Assembly (NCBI RefSeq): GCF_005503695.1
Contig: NZ_SCMU01000002.1
Coordinates: 124,001-188,000 of the forward strand
Source of the DNA: Sphingopyxis sp. 2PD
GTDB lineage: Bacteria; Pseudomonadota; Alphaproteobacteria; Sphingomonadales; Sphingomonadaceae
Reading direction: 5' to 3'
Length of the DNA stretch: 64,000 nucleotides
Positions 9,544 to 19,387 of the stretch are shown here, in pieces. Both the position numbers and the translations under genes were made by a program. Numbering within the stretch: the first letter of the stretch is position 1; every line of letters begins with the position of its first letter. The notes beneath the pieces are model-generated. The model had not been told where the DNA came from, ran no database searches, and saw only the letters and a list, made by a program, of their open reading frames with translations.

Positions 9544-9920
9544 TCAAAAACAATCGCCTGGCGATTCTCACCGGGCTGGCCCTGCTGCTCGGCGGCTGCG
9601 CCGGCAACGCGATTCCGCGCGCCACCCCGCCCAAGGCGCCGCCCGCGGCAGGCCCGATCACCGCGCCGCGTCCGACGCAGAACAACAGCCTGATCGGGCG
9701 CCCCGCCAACGCCGCGCTCGGAATGTTCGGCAAGCCGCGCCTCGACGTCGCCGAGGGGGTGGCGCGCAAATTGCAGTTCGCTGGCACCGCCTGCATCCTC
9801 GACATCTATTATTACGCGCCACGCCAAGGCGCCGATCCACTCGCCACCCACGTCGACGCACGCACTCCCGACGGCCGCGATGCCAATGTGCCGAGCTGCA
9901 TCGAAGCGCTGCGCCGCTAG
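9540..9920 (+). CDS. small outer-membrane-type lipoprotein, unknown function
   Basis: 126 aa with a type II signal peptide: positive NKNNR-like start, hydrophobic core and lipobox LLGGC (Cys about residue 20), then a Pro/Ala-rich linker and a small C-terminal domain with two cysteines (TACILDIYYYAP and VPSCIEAL), which may form a disulfide in the periplasm. Translation is coupled to the EI24-like gene by an ATGA overlap. No family recognised. Confidence 0.8.
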   Translation: MIKNNRLAILTGLALLLGGCAGNAIPRATPPKAPPAAGPITAPRPTQNNSLIGRPANAALGMFGKPRLDVAEGVARKLQFAGTACILDIYYYAPRQGADPLATHVDARTPDGRDANVPSCIEALRR

Positions 9921-9941
9921 AGCAGGCGCCGACCAGACCAA

Positions 9942-10010
9942 CCGTAGCCCTGAGCTTGTCGAAGGGCGCCCGTCGCCGACAAGCGCCCTTCGACAAGCTC
10001 AGGGCTACGG
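9942..10010. repeat. REP-like 27-bp perfect inverted repeat (GAGCTTGTCGAAGG type)
   Basis: Arms 9942-9968 and 9984-10010 are perfect reverse complements separated by 15 bp. The core ctgagcttgtcgaaggg is a sequence I recognise as a dispersed repeat in many high-GC bacteria. It sits between convergent genes (lipoprotein and queG), where it may also act as a bidirectional transcription barrier; there is no T-tract, so a classic intrinsic terminator is unlikely. Confidence 0.9.
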
Positions 10011-10030
10011 TGTTGAAATCGATACTGACG

Positions 10031-11095
10031 TCACGACGCCAGCTCATCCAGCGCCCACCGCGCCGCGTCCGCGACCATCGGCGTTTCATCCGCTGCCAGC
10101 CGTTCGAGCACTGGCCGAAACCCCGGATCGCCGCTGTTCCCCGCCGCAATCGCGGCGTTGCGCACCATCCGACCGCGTCCGATGCGCTTGATCGGCGACC
10201 CTGCAAAGACCTGCCGGAACCCGGCGTCGTCGAGCGCGAGCAGATCGGCGAGCGACGGCGCGACGAGTTCGCCGCGCGGCAAAAAAGCCCGGTGCGCGTG
10301 CGCCGTCTCGGCAAATTTGTTCCATGGACACACCGCCAGGCAATCGTCGCAGCCATAGACGCGGTTGCCGATCCCGCGCCGCAGGTCGAGCGGGATCGGC
10401 CCGTCATGCTCGATCGTCAGGTACGAGATGCAGCGCCGCGCATCGACCCGATAGGGCGCGGGAAACGCCTGCGTCGGACACGCATCCTGACACGCCGAAC
10501 AACTGCCGCAACGGTCACGCGCCGCGACATTCGGCGCCAGCGCCAGCGTGGTGTAGATCGCCCCCAGAAACAGCCAGCTGCCATGATCGCGGCTGACCAG
10601 ATTGCTGTGCTTGCCCTGCCAGCCGAGCCCAGCAGCCGCCGCCAGCGGCTTTTCCATCACCGGCGCGGTATCGACGAACACCTTGAGCTCGGTTCCGGGG
10701 ACTTCGGCGACCAGCCAGCGCGCCACCGCCTTGAGCGCCTTTTTGACGACGTCATGATAGTCGCCGCCCTGCGCATAGACCGAAATGCGCCCGCGACCCA
10801 GATGATCGGCGAGCGCCAGCGGATCGTGCGCCGGGGCATAGCTCATCCCCAGCGCGATCACCGATTTGACCTCAGGCCACAGCCCTTTCGGCGATCCCCG
10901 CTGCGCCGCGCGGCTTTCCATCCAGATCATGTCGCCGTGGCGTCCTTCGGCAAGCCACTGATTCAACCGCGCGGCGGTCTGCGGCGCGGCATCGGCGTCG
11001 GCGATCCCGAACGCGACGAATCCTTGCGCGCGCGCCACCGCCTCCAGGCGGTGTTCGAGCGATGAGGTTTCAGCAGGCAAGGCTTCGGCAACCAT
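10031..11095 (-). CDS. queG: epoxyqueuosine reductase QueG
   Basis: 354-aa cobalamin-dependent iron-sulfur enzyme that reduces epoxyqueuosine to queuosine in the tRNA wobble position. Seen: two 4Fe-4S motifs, [17 protein letters not shown] (about 190-205) and [13 protein letters not shown] (about 240-252), and C-terminal HEAT-like helices ending in [13 protein letters not shown]. The ATG at 11095 was chosen for the canonical length; the frame stays open upstream into the region antisense to the ABC gene. Divergent from the ABC transporter operon. Confidence 0.95.
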   Translation of the reverse strand: MVAEALPAETSSLEHRLEAVARAQGFVAFGIADADAAPQTAARLNQWLAEGRHGDMIWMESRAAQRGSPKGLWPEVKSVIALGMSYAPAHDPLALADHLGRGRISVYAQGGDYHDVVKKALKAVARWLVAEVPGTELKVFVDTAPVMEKPLAAAAGLGWQGKHSNLVSRDHGSWLFLGAIYTTLALAPNVAARDRCGSCSACQDACPTQAFPAPYRVDARRCISYLTIEHDGPIPLDLRRGIGNRVYGCDDCLAVCPWNKFAETAHAHRAFLPRGELVAPSLADLLALDDAGFRQVFAGSPIKRIGRGRMVRNAAIAAGNSGDPGFRPVLERLAADETPMVADAARWALDELAS

Positions 11096-11162
11096 TGCCG
11101 CTCTATACGCGAGCCGCCCGCCCGTGCCATAGCGTGTGGATGATCTTATCAGGGACCGCAGC

Positions 11163-12116
11163 TTGAACGATTTCAGCGTCGAGGCGATCGGCCTCACCAA
11201 ATATTTCGGCGACTTCAAGGCGGTCGACGATGTCAGCCTAACCGTGCCGACCGGCAGCATCTATGGCGTGCTCGGCCCCAATGGCGCGGGCAAGACCACC
11301 AGCCTGCGCATGACGCTGGGCATCATCGATCCCGACGAAGGGTCCAGCCGCATCTTTGGCGCGCGTCCCCAATCGGTGCGCCACCGCATCGGCTACCTCC
11401 CCGAAGAACGCGGGCTCTATCCCGGGATGAAGGCGCGCGAGGCGATCGCCTTCATGGGCGCGCTGCGTGGGCTCGACTGGTCCGAAGGCCGCCGCCGCGC
11501 TGCCACCTTCATGACCGAACTCGGGCTCGAACGCGTGATCGACGAGAAAATCCGCAAGATGTCGAAGGGCATGGCGCAGATGATCCAGCTGATCGGATCG
11601 ATCGTCCACGCCCCCGACCTCATCGTCCTCGACGAACCCTTTTCAGGGCTCGACCCGGTCAACCAGGAACGGCTCGAAATGCTCGTCCGCCGCGAACGCG
11701 ACCGCGGCGCCACCGTGCTGTTTTCGACCCATGTCATGGCGCACGCCGAGCGCCTCTGCGATCGGCTCGCGATCATTGCGCGCTCGCAGCGCCGCTTCGA
11801 AGGAACGGTCGACGACGCGCGCAGCCTGCTGCCGATGCAGGTTCGCTATACGGCGCGCGCCGACGCCGATGCGGGCTCGATTGCCGCGCTTCTGCCAACG
11901 GGCGCCGAACCGCGCGGCGACAGCTGGCTCTTCCCGATCGAGGATGCCGACGTCGAACCGCTGCTGGCGCGGATCACCGGCAGCGGCCTCGGCGTCGCCG
12001 GCCTGTCGATCACCCGCCCTGCGCTCCACGACGCGTTCGTCCACATCGTCCGCCAGGTCGATGCGAGTTTCGACGCCGATGCCGGAACCGACGCGGTCGA
12101 GGAGGCGCTGGCATGA
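11163..12116 (+). CDS. ABC transporter ATP-binding protein (NatA/CcmA-like)
   Basis: About 317-aa ATPase subunit. Seen: Walker [10 protein letters not shown] (about residue 38-46), signature-like [10 protein letters not shown], Walker [14 protein letters not shown] and the H-loop STHVMAHAE; the C-terminal 90 residues form a DUF4162-like extension. The start is uncertain: TTG at 11163 has AGGGA 8 nt upstream and gives [11 protein letters not shown]; a GTG at 11136 would add nine residues and lacks a good ribosome-binding site. It overlaps the permease gene by 4 bp, so the two form one exporter; the Na+/antibiotic-type substrate is not determinable. Confidence 0.92.
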   Translation: MNDFSVEAIGLTKYFGDFKAVDDVSLTVPTGSIYGVLGPNGAGKTTSLRMTLGIIDPDEGSSRIFGARPQSVRHRIGYLPEERGLYPGMKAREAIAFMGALRGLDWSEGRRRAATFMTELGLERVIDEKIRKMSKGMAQMIQLIGSIVHAPDLIVLDEPFSGLDPVNQERLEMLVRRERDRGATVLFSTHVMAHAERLCDRLAIIARSQRRFEGTVDDARSLLPMQVRYTARADADAGSIAALLPTGAEPRGDSWLFPIEDADVEPLLARITGSGLGVAGLSITRPALHDAFVHIVRQVDASFDADAGTDAVEEALA

Positions 12117-13360
12117 CCCCCTTCCTCAAAAACATGCTCGTCATCGCGCGCCGCGACTTCCTCGCGATCGTCGCCACCCCGACCTTCCTGCTGTTCCTGC
12201 TCGCGCCCCTTTTCATGGTCGGCATGGGCCTCGCGGGGGGCATGGGCGCCTCGCAGCTCGCCGACAGCGCGCGCGGCGCCGGGCGCATCGTCGCGGTGGT
12301 TGGCGCCGACGATGTCGAAGCGCTGCGCGCCGCCGACGCGCGGCTGCGCGCCAGCGTCGCGCGCCGGGTGCCGGTGCTCGAGGTCCGAATCGCCAGCCCC
12401 GCCAACACCGACCCGGTCGCCATCGCGCGCGAAAAAGGCAGCGACACCTACGCCGTGCTCAGCGGCCCGCTCACCGCCCCGCGCATCGTCGAGCGCGAGG
12501 CGGACAGCAACGCCGGCCGCTATCTCGCGCTGCTCGCCGACGATGTGCTGCGATCAAAGGCTGCCGGGCCGTTACCCCCGGTCGCTCCCAAATATGAAGC
12601 CTTGGCGAGCGGCGGCTCGAGCATCGCGCTCCAGCAATCCTTGGGCTTTGGCGCGGTCTTCATCATCTTCCTGCTCACCCTGCTCCTCGCGGGACAGACG
12701 GTCAGCTCGCTCGCCGAGGAAAAGGGCAACAAGGTCATTGAAATCCTTGCCGCCGCAGTCCCGCTCGAAAGCGTCTTCCTCGGCAAGCTGCTCGGTTTCC
12801 TGGGCGTCGCGGTGCTGTTCATCGCCTTCTGGCTGGTGATGGCGCTCGCCGGCGGGCTGATCGCGGCCTTGCAGATCGACCCTGCGGCGCTCGCGTCGAT
12901 GCAAAACGCCAGCAAGGCGGCGGCCGCCCTGACCGCGGCGCCCGCAACCGGCTGGCCCTTCTTCCTTGGCATGGGCTTTGTCTATTTCATCCTGTCCTTC
13001 CTGCTGCTCGGCGCGGTGTTCCTCGGCGTCGGGGCGCAGGCGGCGACGGTGCGCGAAATCCAGATGCTCAGCCTGCCGATCACCATCTTCCAGGTCGGCA
13101 TGTTCAGCCTGTCGACCGCCGCCGCCAGCGCGCCCGGGAGCAGCCTGTCGACGATCGCGCAGATCTTCCCTCTCTCGTCGCCGCTCGCCATGGCCGCCCG
13201 CGCCGCGACCGACGACAGCAAGGTGGTCCATCTCCTCGCGCTCGGCTGGCAGGCGATCTGGGTCGCGCTGGTCATCTTCGTCTCCGTCCGCCTCTTCCGC
13301 GCCGGGGTGCTCAGCGGCGGCAGCAGCTGGAAATTCTGGCGGAAGACGACGCGCGGGTGA
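12113..13360 (+). CDS. ABC-2 type transporter permease (NatB-like)
   Basis: 415-aa membrane subunit: a first helix at about residues 20-45, a large extracytoplasmic domain (about 46-180), then five C-terminal helices. The EKGNKVIEILAAAVPLESV stretch after the second helix is the typical coupling-helix motif of ABC-2/NatB permeases. Translationally coupled to the ATPase by an ATGA overlap. Substrate unknown. Confidence 0.9.
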   Translation: MTPFLKNMLVIARRDFLAIVATPTFLLFLLAPLFMVGMGLAGGMGASQLADSARGAGRIVAVVGADDVEALRAADARLRASVARRVPVLEVRIASPANTDPVAIAREKGSDTYAVLSGPLTAPRIVEREADSNAGRYLALLADDVLRSKAAGPLPPVAPKYEALASGGSSIALQQSLGFGAVFIIFLLTLLLAGQTVSSLAEEKGNKVIEILAAAVPLESVFLGKLLGFLGVAVLFIAFWLVMALAGGLIAALQIDPAALASMQNASKAAAALTAAPATGWPFFLGMGFVYFILSFLLLGAVFLGVGAQAATVREIQMLSLPITIFQVGMFSLSTAAASAPGSSLSTIAQIFPLSSPLAMAARAATDDSKVVHLLALGWQAIWVALVIFVSVRLFRAGVLSGGSSWKFWRKTTRG

Positions 13361-13372
13361 TCAAATCTAGTC

Positions 13373-13460
13373 GTCGCCCCCGCGAAGGCGGGGGCCGACT
13401 GCGGTTTACGCAGCGCGGCACGAAAAAGCCGCCAGCGGCCCCCGCCTTCGCGGGGGCGAC
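13373..13460. repeat. REP-like inverted repeat, 24-bp perfect arms
   Basis: Arms 13373-13396 and 13437-13460 are perfect reverse complements (core cccccgcgaaggcggggg, itself nearly palindromic), so each arm can also fold alone. The spacer is 40 bp. It lies between the ABC permease and the P450 gene, both on the plus strand. Confidence 0.88.
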
Positions 13461-13511
13461 GTGGTGGGTACATCAGCTCCCCGCGCCAAACGCCGACCGC
13501 CTCACCCCTCA

Positions 13512-13539
13512 TTGACAAAGTTGTAAATAGTGGCATTCT
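13512..13539 (+). promoter_or_regulatory. possible sigma-70-like promoter of the P450 gene
   Basis: A perfect TTGACA (13512-13517) is followed after 16 bp by CATTCT (13534-13539), a poor -10. The stretch is unusually AT-rich for this genome and lies 45-72 bp before the P450 start codon at 13584. Short agttg/caact complementary segments inside it could be an operator. Weak prediction. Confidence 0.35.
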
Positions 13540-13583
13540 GCAACTGAATCGGCCGCGCGATGACGGCTGGACGGAGGATAGCC

Positions 13584-14840
13584 ATGGCCACCCAAATTCG
13601 CACCGCTCCCGAAATCGCCAACCCGCTCGACGTCAGCCGCGCCGAACTTTGGAGCGAGGACCGCTGGCAGGAACCGATGCGCCAGCTGCGCGCCGAATCG
13701 CCCATCTATTATTGCGAAGATTCGAAATTCGGCCCCTATTGGTCGGTCACCACCTACAAGCCGATCCAGCATATCGAGGCGCTGCCCAAGATTTTCTCCT
13801 CGTCGTGGGAATATGGCGGGATCACCGTCGCCGGCGACGGCGTCGAGCATCTGAAAGAGGGCGAAATCCCGCTGCCGATGTTCATCGCGATGGACCCGCC
13901 GCAGCACACCGCGCAGCGCCGCACCGTCGCCCCCGCCTTCGGCCCGTCCGAAATCGAGCGGATGCGCGCCGACACCGTCGCGCGCACCGCGGCGCTGATC
14001 GACACGCTGCCGATCGGCGAAGCGTTCGACTGGGTCGAAAAGCTGTCGATCGAACTCACCACCGACATGCTCGCCATCCTGTTCGATTTCCCGTGGGAGG
14101 AACGCCACCGGCTGACCGCCTGGTCCGACGCGCTGGGCGACATCGAATCCTTCGATACCACCGAACAGCGGCAGGCGCGCACCGCCAAGGCGTTCGAGAT
14201 GGGCGCCGCGTTCAAGGAATTGTGGGACCGCAAGGCACTCAACCCGGGCGAACATGACCTCATCTCGATCATGCTGCAATCCGACGCGATGAAGCATATG
14301 AGCGAGCATGAGTTTATGGGGAACCTCATCCTGCTCATCGTCGGCGGCAACGACACGACGCGCAATTCGATGTCGGCCTATGCCTATGGCCTGCACTGTT
14401 TCCCCGAAGAACGCGCGAAACTCGAGACGAACCACGACCCCGAACTCGCGGTCAACGCGATGCACGAAATCATCCGCTGGCAGACCCCGCTGGCGCATAT
14501 GCGCCGCACCGCGATGGAGGATACCGAGCTGTTCGGCCACCAGATCAGGAAGCGCGACAAGATCGCGCTCTGGTATGCCTCGGCCAACCGCGACGAAAGC
14601 GTGTTCCCCGATGGCGACCGCATTATCGTCGATCGCGAGAACGCGCGCCGCCACCTTGCCTTTGGTTACGGCATCCACCGCTGCGTCGGCGCGCGTGTCG
14701 CCGAATTGCAGCTGACGACGCTGATTTCCGAAATGCAGAAGCGCCGCCTGCGCGTCAATGTGCTGGCCGAACCCGAGCGGGTGCATGCCAGCTTCGTCCA
14801 CGGCTATCGCCATATGCAGGTCGAGCTGGAGAAATATTGA
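13584..14840 (+). CDS. cytochrome P450, CYP153 alkane-hydroxylase family
   Basis: 418-aa soluble P450. Seen: FGPYWSVT and PMFIAMDPPQH in the N-terminal half, I-helix oxygen-activation motif IVGGNDTTRNSM (about 260), ExxR in HEIIRWQTPL, and the haem-ligand loop FGYGIHRCVGARVAELQ (Cys about 365). The combination PMFIAMDPP, TTDMLAILFDFPW and EIIRWQTPLAHMRRT is diagnostic of CYP153, known for terminal hydroxylation of medium-chain alkanes, alcohols and fatty acids. The ATG at 13584 was chosen for GGAGG 6 nt upstream. No ferredoxin or ferredoxin reductase gene lies next to it, so electron partners must be encoded elsewhere. Confidence 0.93.
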   Translation: MATQIRTAPEIANPLDVSRAELWSEDRWQEPMRQLRAESPIYYCEDSKFGPYWSVTTYKPIQHIEALPKIFSSSWEYGGITVAGDGVEHLKEGEIPLPMFIAMDPPQHTAQRRTVAPAFGPSEIERMRADTVARTAALIDTLPIGEAFDWVEKLSIELTTDMLAILFDFPWEERHRLTAWSDALGDIESFDTTEQRQARTAKAFEMGAAFKELWDRKALNPGEHDLISIMLQSDAMKHMSEHEFMGNLILLIVGGNDTTRNSMSAYAYGLHCFPEERAKLETNHDPELAVNAMHEIIRWQTPLAHMRRTAMEDTELFGHQIRKRDKIALWYASANRDESVFPDGDRIIVDRENARRHLAFGYGIHRCVGARVAELQLTTLISEMQKRRLRVNVLAEPERVHASFVHGYRHMQVELEKY

Positions 14841-14913
14841 CGCGCGATGAAACCTGGCGCCACAAGATCACGTATCTGACGTGAAGGCCCGGCGCCCGGG
14901 TCAGGAGTCCGCC

Positions 14914-15399
14914 ATGATCGATCGCCGTTATGTCCTTGCTGGCCTCGCCCTCGGCGGCGGCATCATCGCCGCGCCGATGCTGATGGCCAAGTCGGCGCGG
15001 CCACAGGCCGCCCCCGGCTGGCGCCTGTCCGAAGCCGAATGGAAAAAGCGGCTGACCGCGCAGCAATTTTATGTGCTGCGCGAGGCGGGCACCGAACGCC
15101 CGTTCAGCCATCCGCTCGACAAGGAAAAGCGCGCCGGCACCTTCGTCTGCGCGGGCTGCGCACTACCGCTCTATTCCAGCAAGACCAAATATGACAGCAA
15201 GACCGGCTGGCCGAGCTTCTGGGCGCCGCTGAAGGGCGGGATCGCGACATCGACCGACTATGATCTGGGCTATGCGCGCACCGAAGTGCATTGCAAGCGC
15301 TGCGGCGGCCATCTTGGCCATGTCTTCAACGACGGCCCGAAACCGACCGGCAAGCGTTACTGCATGAATGGTACCGCGCTGAGTTTCCGCCCCGCCTGA
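14914..15399 (+). CDS. msrB: peptide methionine-R-sulfoxide reductase, exported
   Basis: 161-aa MsrB. Seen: zinc-binding CAGC and CKRC pairs, GWPSFW, GHVFNDGPKPTGKRYC with the catalytic cysteine and MNGTALSF at the end. Unlike cytosolic MsrB it has an N-terminal export signal with twin arginines (DRRYVLAGLALGGG), suggesting Tat- or lipid-independent export to the periplasm to repair oxidised proteins. The ATG at 14914 was chosen for AGGAG upstream; an ATG-less extension (GTG, 14881) would bury the signal. It lies 73 bp downstream of the P450. Confidence 0.93.
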   Translation: MIDRRYVLAGLALGGGIIAAPMLMAKSARPQAAPGWRLSEAEWKKRLTAQQFYVLREAGTERPFSHPLDKEKRAGTFVCAGCALPLYSSKTKYDSKTGWPSFWAPLKGGIATSTDYDLGYARTEVHCKRCGGHLGHVFNDGPKPTGKRYCMNGTALSFRPA

Positions 15400-15423
15400 C
15401 GCCGCTCGAATGACGTCGTAGCG

Positions 15424-17304
15424 TCAATTGGCTGCGGATTTCACCCGCCACACCGACAGTCCCGCGCGCGAGGCGATCGGCACCGGTTCGAGCCACGCGG
15501 GCGGCTTTTGCCTGTATAACTGCGCGGCCAGCGCGTCCTTGCGCGCCTCGCGATACTCGGTCAGATCATTGGCGGTTCGGCAAAAGACGATCAATGTCGC
15601 CTGCTGCTTGCGCACCAATGCCTCGGCCTCCGCCGGATCGCCCGCAAAGACGCGAATACTATCCGCCATCGCATCCTTGTTACGATGGTGCGGGGTCGCG
15701 ACCAGACTGTGACGCGTCCAGAATATCACCGGCGCGCCGAGGTCGATCGGGGTCAGGACCGTCGTCGGTGGCAAACCATCGAGCGCGGCAATCGCCGCCG
15801 GATCAAGGCATGTCGTCTGATACCGGTTGGTCGCCGCATTGCCGGCCGCCGCGGATTCGGTCGTTGCCTTGAGCGACGGCGCGAGCGCCATCAGCACGAC
15901 CAGCACCGCTGTACTGCCGATCAGTGGCAGGGTCAGCGCAGCAGCAGCGGAACCCAGAATGCGCGGGACAGTCGATGAAATCGACCGCGCCCATGTCCAC
16001 AGACGCAATCCCAGCCATGCGCAGCCAGGCAGGGCAAACAGATGCGCGGTCGCCGTGCTGCGCAGGACGAGCAGCGATAAGGCTGCGGCGCCCAACAGTG
16101 CGGCGATCACCGTCGCCCAATTGCGCCGATCGGCGACCTCCCGGCATTGGCGCCAAGCCAGCACCGATCCGGCAAGGCCGACGAGCGATGGCACGAGGAC
16201 GTGCACCGCATCGGGCGCCTTCGACGCCCACAGCGGCTGACCTTCGAGCACATTCTTGTACCAATATTTGACCACGATCGGATCGAGCGAAGCGAAGGGT
16301 CCGTTGGCGCAGCTTGGCTCGGTCCACACCAGGGCGCCCGCGGCCGCCAGACCGGCAATGCCCAGCAGACCGAGGCGCGCCCAAAATAATTTGGGATCCG
16401 CCCGCGCTGCGGCGAATATCAACGCCGCCGCGGCTACGAACGCGGCCATATAGGGCGCCGAGAGCGAATCGCACCAGTTTCCGACCAGCCCGACGGGACC
16501 ACGCGTGGCGAACTGGAGCAGGATCGCCCCACCCGCCAGCGCAAGCATGAAGCCGCACAAGCGGTCGCGATCGTTCGCGCGGCCATGCAACGCCCAGCGC
16601 AGCGCGGCCAGCCCCGCAAACAGCGCAACCATCGGCAATCCTTCGATCGAGACCGCCAGCAAGGCCGCGCCGAACAAGCCGCCCCAGAGCCCCGCCCGCC
16701 AGCTCGCTGGCCGCAGCGCCTGCGCCATGATCAGCATCGCCAGCAGGATCTGCCAGCCATGATGGTCGACCCGCAGCGGTCGGAACTGGATCACGATGAA
16801 GCCGGCCATGATCAGGAACAGCGGCGCGACATAGGCGATCCGCCAATCGGACAGGTTGCGATAGCCCAGGGCACAGGCGGCGCACAGCGCCGCGCCCAAC
16901 ATGGGCGGCCATAGCGTCATCACGATGCGTTCAGCCGCGACCTGCCCGACCAGCGGCTCGAGGATGAGAATGCCGAGCGCGAGCGGCGCATCGACGATCC
17001 GCGACCAGTGCATCAGCACCCCGCCGCCCGCCGGATTGACGCGATGTTGCGTGAGATCCCACCAGCCTTGCCCCGCCAGCAGGTCGCGCACCTGCGCCAT
17101 CCGCATCGCGTCGTCGGTGTCGGACAGGTCTATCGCGTCGATCGCCTGCCAGTTCACGACAATCGCGATCAGGCTCATCGCCGCCCACAGGATCAGCGCG
17201 ATCCGTACCGGCGTCAGCCAGCCGTTAAGTGCAAAGCCGTCCGAAAGCGGGGCAGGCTTCGGCTCCACGGCGCCGCCCGCATCAGGCGCGGCCGCATCGG
17301 TCAC
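15424..17304 (-). CDS. polytopic GT-C/STT3-like membrane protein, paralogue A
   Basis: 626 aa with about 12 transmembrane helices and a C-terminal extracytoplasmic domain. First loop carries an acidic DTDDAMRMAQVRDLLAG motif and LMHWSRIVDAPLA; later RVDHHGWQILL, GPFASLDPIV and in the tail SLVATPHHRNKDAM. The layout (DxD-like loop, many helices, soluble tail) resembles GT-C glycosyltransferases such as STT3/PMT that use lipid-linked sugars. Clearly paralogous to the 19388-21205 gene. GTG start overlaps the GtrA stop (GTGA). Glycosyltransferase function is inference. Confidence 0.75.
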   Translation of the reverse strand: MTDAAAPDAGGAVEPKPAPLSDGFALNGWLTPVRIALILWAAMSLIAIVVNWQAIDAIDLSDTDDAMRMAQVRDLLAGQGWWDLTQHRVNPAGGGVLMHWSRIVDAPLALGILILEPLVGQVAAERIVMTLWPPMLGAALCAACALGYRNLSDWRIAYVAPLFLIMAGFIVIQFRPLRVDHHGWQILLAMLIMAQALRPASWRAGLWGGLFGAALLAVSIEGLPMVALFAGLAALRWALHGRANDRDRLCGFMLALAGGAILLQFATRGPVGLVGNWCDSLSAPYMAAFVAAAALIFAAARADPKLFWARLGLLGIAGLAAAGALVWTEPSCANGPFASLDPIVVKYWYKNVLEGQPLWASKAPDAVHVLVPSLVGLAGSVLAWRQCREVADRRNWATVIAALLGAAALSLLVLRSTATAHLFALPGCAWLGLRLWTWARSISSTVPRILGSAAAALTLPLIGSTAVLVVLMALAPSLKATTESAAAGNAATNRYQTTCLDPAAIAALDGLPPTTVLTPIDLGAPVIFWTRHSLVATPHHRNKDAMADSIRVFAGDPAEAEALVRKQQATLIVFCRTANDLTEYREARKDALAAQLYRQKPPAWLEPVPIASRAGLSVWRVKSAAN

Positions 17305-17732
17305 GCCGCGGCGGTCCGGAAAACGATATGCCGGCGCAGCAGATAGGTAGTCTGGAAACTGACGACGATTGCCGCCAGTTTGGCCAGCCGCGGATCGAGC
17401 CCGAGCGCACTGCCGGTGCCGACAATCGCCGTCGTGACGGCAAGACCGACCAGCGCCGACCCGACGAACAGCATTTTCTGGCGATGCCGCTCACCCGTAC
17501 CGCGCGCCGCGGCGCCGTCGGCAAAGACGAGGCGGCTCGAGACCAGCCAATGGACCAAGATCCCGGCGCAATAGCCGACCGCCGACGCCGCCATCGGCGA
17601 CAGTCCCGAATCGAGCAGCAACAGGAACAGCGCGGCATCGCTGCCCAGCGCGAGCACGCTGGCGAGCAGATAGTTCAGCCAGCGAATCTCGCCGCGGCGA
17701 ATCGCTCCAACCAGTTTGGTGACAGGGAGCAT
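17301..17732 (-). CDS. GtrA-family membrane protein
   Basis: 143 aa with four transmembrane helices, the GtrA fold; NYLLASVLALGSDAALFLLL and VGYCAGILVHWLVSSRLVF are typical. Family members are proposed to flip or hand over undecaprenyl-phosphate-linked sugars to GT-C enzymes. Start ATG at 17732 has GGAGGGG 8 nt upstream; a TTG 21 bp earlier is less likely. It sits between the flavoprotein and GT-C-like paralogue A, with overlap to the latter, suggesting a functional unit. Confidence 0.88.
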   Translation of the reverse strand: MLPVTKLVGAIRRGEIRWLNYLLASVLALGSDAALFLLLLDSGLSPMAASAVGYCAGILVHWLVSSRLVFADGAAARGTGERHRQKMLFVGSALVGLAVTTAIVGTGSALGLDPRLAKLAAIVVSFQTTYLLRRHIVFRTAAA

Positions 17733-17757
17733 GGCAAGAACCCCTCCGGCCAAGGCT

Positions 17758-19293
17758 TCAGGCGGCCTTGGTCACGCGCGCGGGGACGTCGCGCACCGAC
17801 GCCAGCGCCGCCTGCTCACCCTCGGTGCCACTCTCATGATATTCGGCGTCCTCGTTGACGCCCCAGATGTCGTACACCCGTTCGCCCGCGACAATATTGC
17901 GCACCGTCAGCATCGCGGTCATCATCGCATGATCCTGGTTGTTGTAACGGTGCATGCCGTTGCGCCCGACCATGTGCAGCGTCGGGTAACGCGCTTCCAG
18001 CTCGCTGCGCATCGTCTCGACATGCGCGGCATAATCATCGTCATAGACCGGATAGGCCTTTTCCTGCCGCACGACGGCGCCGCCAACGACATCCTTGGGA
18101 TCGCACAGGCCGAGGATCGCCATTTCCTTCGTCGCCAGCGCAATCAGGTCGTCGTCGCTCGACGCCCACAATCCGTCGCCCTCAAAACAAAAATATTCGA
18201 GGCCAACGCACGCCAGTTCGGGATCGGGCACCATTTCGGGCGACCAGCTGCGGAAATTCTGCACCCGGCCGACCTGCACCTTGCTGTCGTGGATATAGAT
18301 CCAGTTGTCGGGGAAAAGATCCTCCGACCGAATCTTGAGCGCGACGGTCAGAAAGTCGCGATATTTCAAGGACGGCGCCGCGGACAGTGCGCAGGCAGGC
18401 AGCGGATGGATACGCGCCGCCAGCTCGCGCATCGGCGCCGAGCTGATGACATGCGCCGCGTCGATCACGACATCGCCATCGGGACCATTGGCGGTCAGCC
18501 GCCAGCGTCCGCTGACCTGGTCCTGCGTCAGCTGCTTGAAGCTGTGGCCCATCAGCACATGGTTGCCGCCCGCGACCACCTTGTCACGCGCCGCATCCCA
18601 CATCATGCCGGGGCCAAGCCGGGGATAACGAAAGGTTTCGAGCAAGGTCTTGGTCGCCATGCCGTCGTTGGGCTTCTTGTTGAGCCCGAGGCTGCGCTTC
18701 AGCCCGTCGAGCACCGCGGCACCGAGGCTCAGCCCCTTGATGCGCTGCGCCGCCCAGTCTGCCGACATTTCGTCACACGGCATGCCCCACACCTTTTCGG
18801 TATAGGTTTTGAAAAAGATCGAATAGAGCTTCCGCCCGAACTGGTTGATCGTCCAATCCTCGAAACTGCGGACATTCCTGTTCGGCAGCAGCTTGGCCTG
18901 CGCATAGCTGATCATGCACAAGGTCGAGCGCACGACGCCGAGATTCCACAGCGCTTCGAACGCGCGCAGCGGGTAGGAATAGAATTTGCCCTCATAATAG
19001 ATGCGGCTCATCCGCGGGCGCTGGATGAAGTCGTCGGGCAGAATCTCGTTCCACAGATCGACAACTTCCTGGCTTTTCGAGAAAAAGCGGTGGCCGCCAA
19101 TGTCAAAGCGAAAACCCTCATGCTCGACCGTCCGGCTGATCCCGCCGACATCGACCGGATCCTTCTCGATCACCGTCACATTATAACCCTGTTGGGTCAG
19201 CTGATAGGCAGCGGTGAGCCCCGCCGGCCCCGCACCAATGATCGCGACATCGGCGCTGGTCGGGCGGCTTTTCGAAATACGGGCGTCGGTCAC
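17758..19293 (-). CDS. FAD-dependent oxidoreductase, UDP-galactopyranose-mutase-like
   Basis: 511 aa. The N-terminus has the dinucleotide fold [17 protein letters not shown] (about 15-31), an acidic IEKD strand end, and [16 protein letters not shown], a combination found in UDP-galactopyranose mutases and related protoporphyrinogen-oxidase-like flavoproteins. The conserved HxxxR-like YKDxx network of true mutases cannot be confirmed by eye, so the reaction is open. Start: GTG at 19293 with GGGGGA 7 nt upstream; a TTG 42 bp upstream is an alternative. Lies 25 bp upstream of the GtrA gene in the same direction, so probably part of the same surface-sugar operon. Confidence 0.82.
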   Translation of the reverse strand: MTDARISKSRPTSADVAIIGAGPAGLTAAYQLTQQGYNVTVIEKDPVDVGGISRTVEHEGFRFDIGGHRFFSKSQEVVDLWNEILPDDFIQRPRMSRIYYEGKFYSYPLRAFEALWNLGVVRSTLCMISYAQAKLLPNRNVRSFEDWTINQFGRKLYSIFFKTYTEKVWGMPCDEMSADWAAQRIKGLSLGAAVLDGLKRSLGLNKKPNDGMATKTLLETFRYPRLGPGMMWDAARDKVVAGGNHVLMGHSFKQLTQDQVSGRWRLTANGPDGDVVIDAAHVISSAPMRELAARIHPLPACALSAAPSLKYRDFLTVALKIRSEDLFPDNWIYIHDSKVQVGRVQNFRSWSPEMVPDPELACVGLEYFCFEGDGLWASSDDDLIALATKEMAILGLCDPKDVVGGAVVRQEKAYPVYDDDYAAHVETMRSELEARYPTLHMVGRNGMHRYNNQDHAMMTAMLTVRNIVAGERVYDIWGVNEDAEYHESGTEGEQAALASVRDVPARVTKAA

Positions 19294-19387
19294 TGAATAT
19301 TCCCCCACAGACAGATTGGGCTCTAACTGGCGCAAGACGCGCTAAAAAATGGTTAATCACACACTAAGAAATCCTCCCATGCGCCGC

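Noticed and set aside
9942..10010. Interpretation of the inverted repeat as a rho-independent terminator
   Set aside because: No T-tract follows on either strand and the core is a recurring dispersed repeat; I kept it as a REP-like repeat.
9320..11065. A 581-codon plus-strand open frame across the lipoprotein, repeat and queG
   Set aside because: It crosses a REP palindrome and runs antisense to the iron-sulfur motifs of QueG; composition is shadow-like.
13373..13460. Possible CRISPR or tandem array among the GC-rich repeats
   Set aside because: Only two arms in inverted orientation, no regular spacers and no cas genes in the window.
17716..19296. A 526-codon plus-strand open frame
   Set aside because: Fully antisense to the FAD-dependent oxidoreductase with its intact dinucleotide-binding motif.
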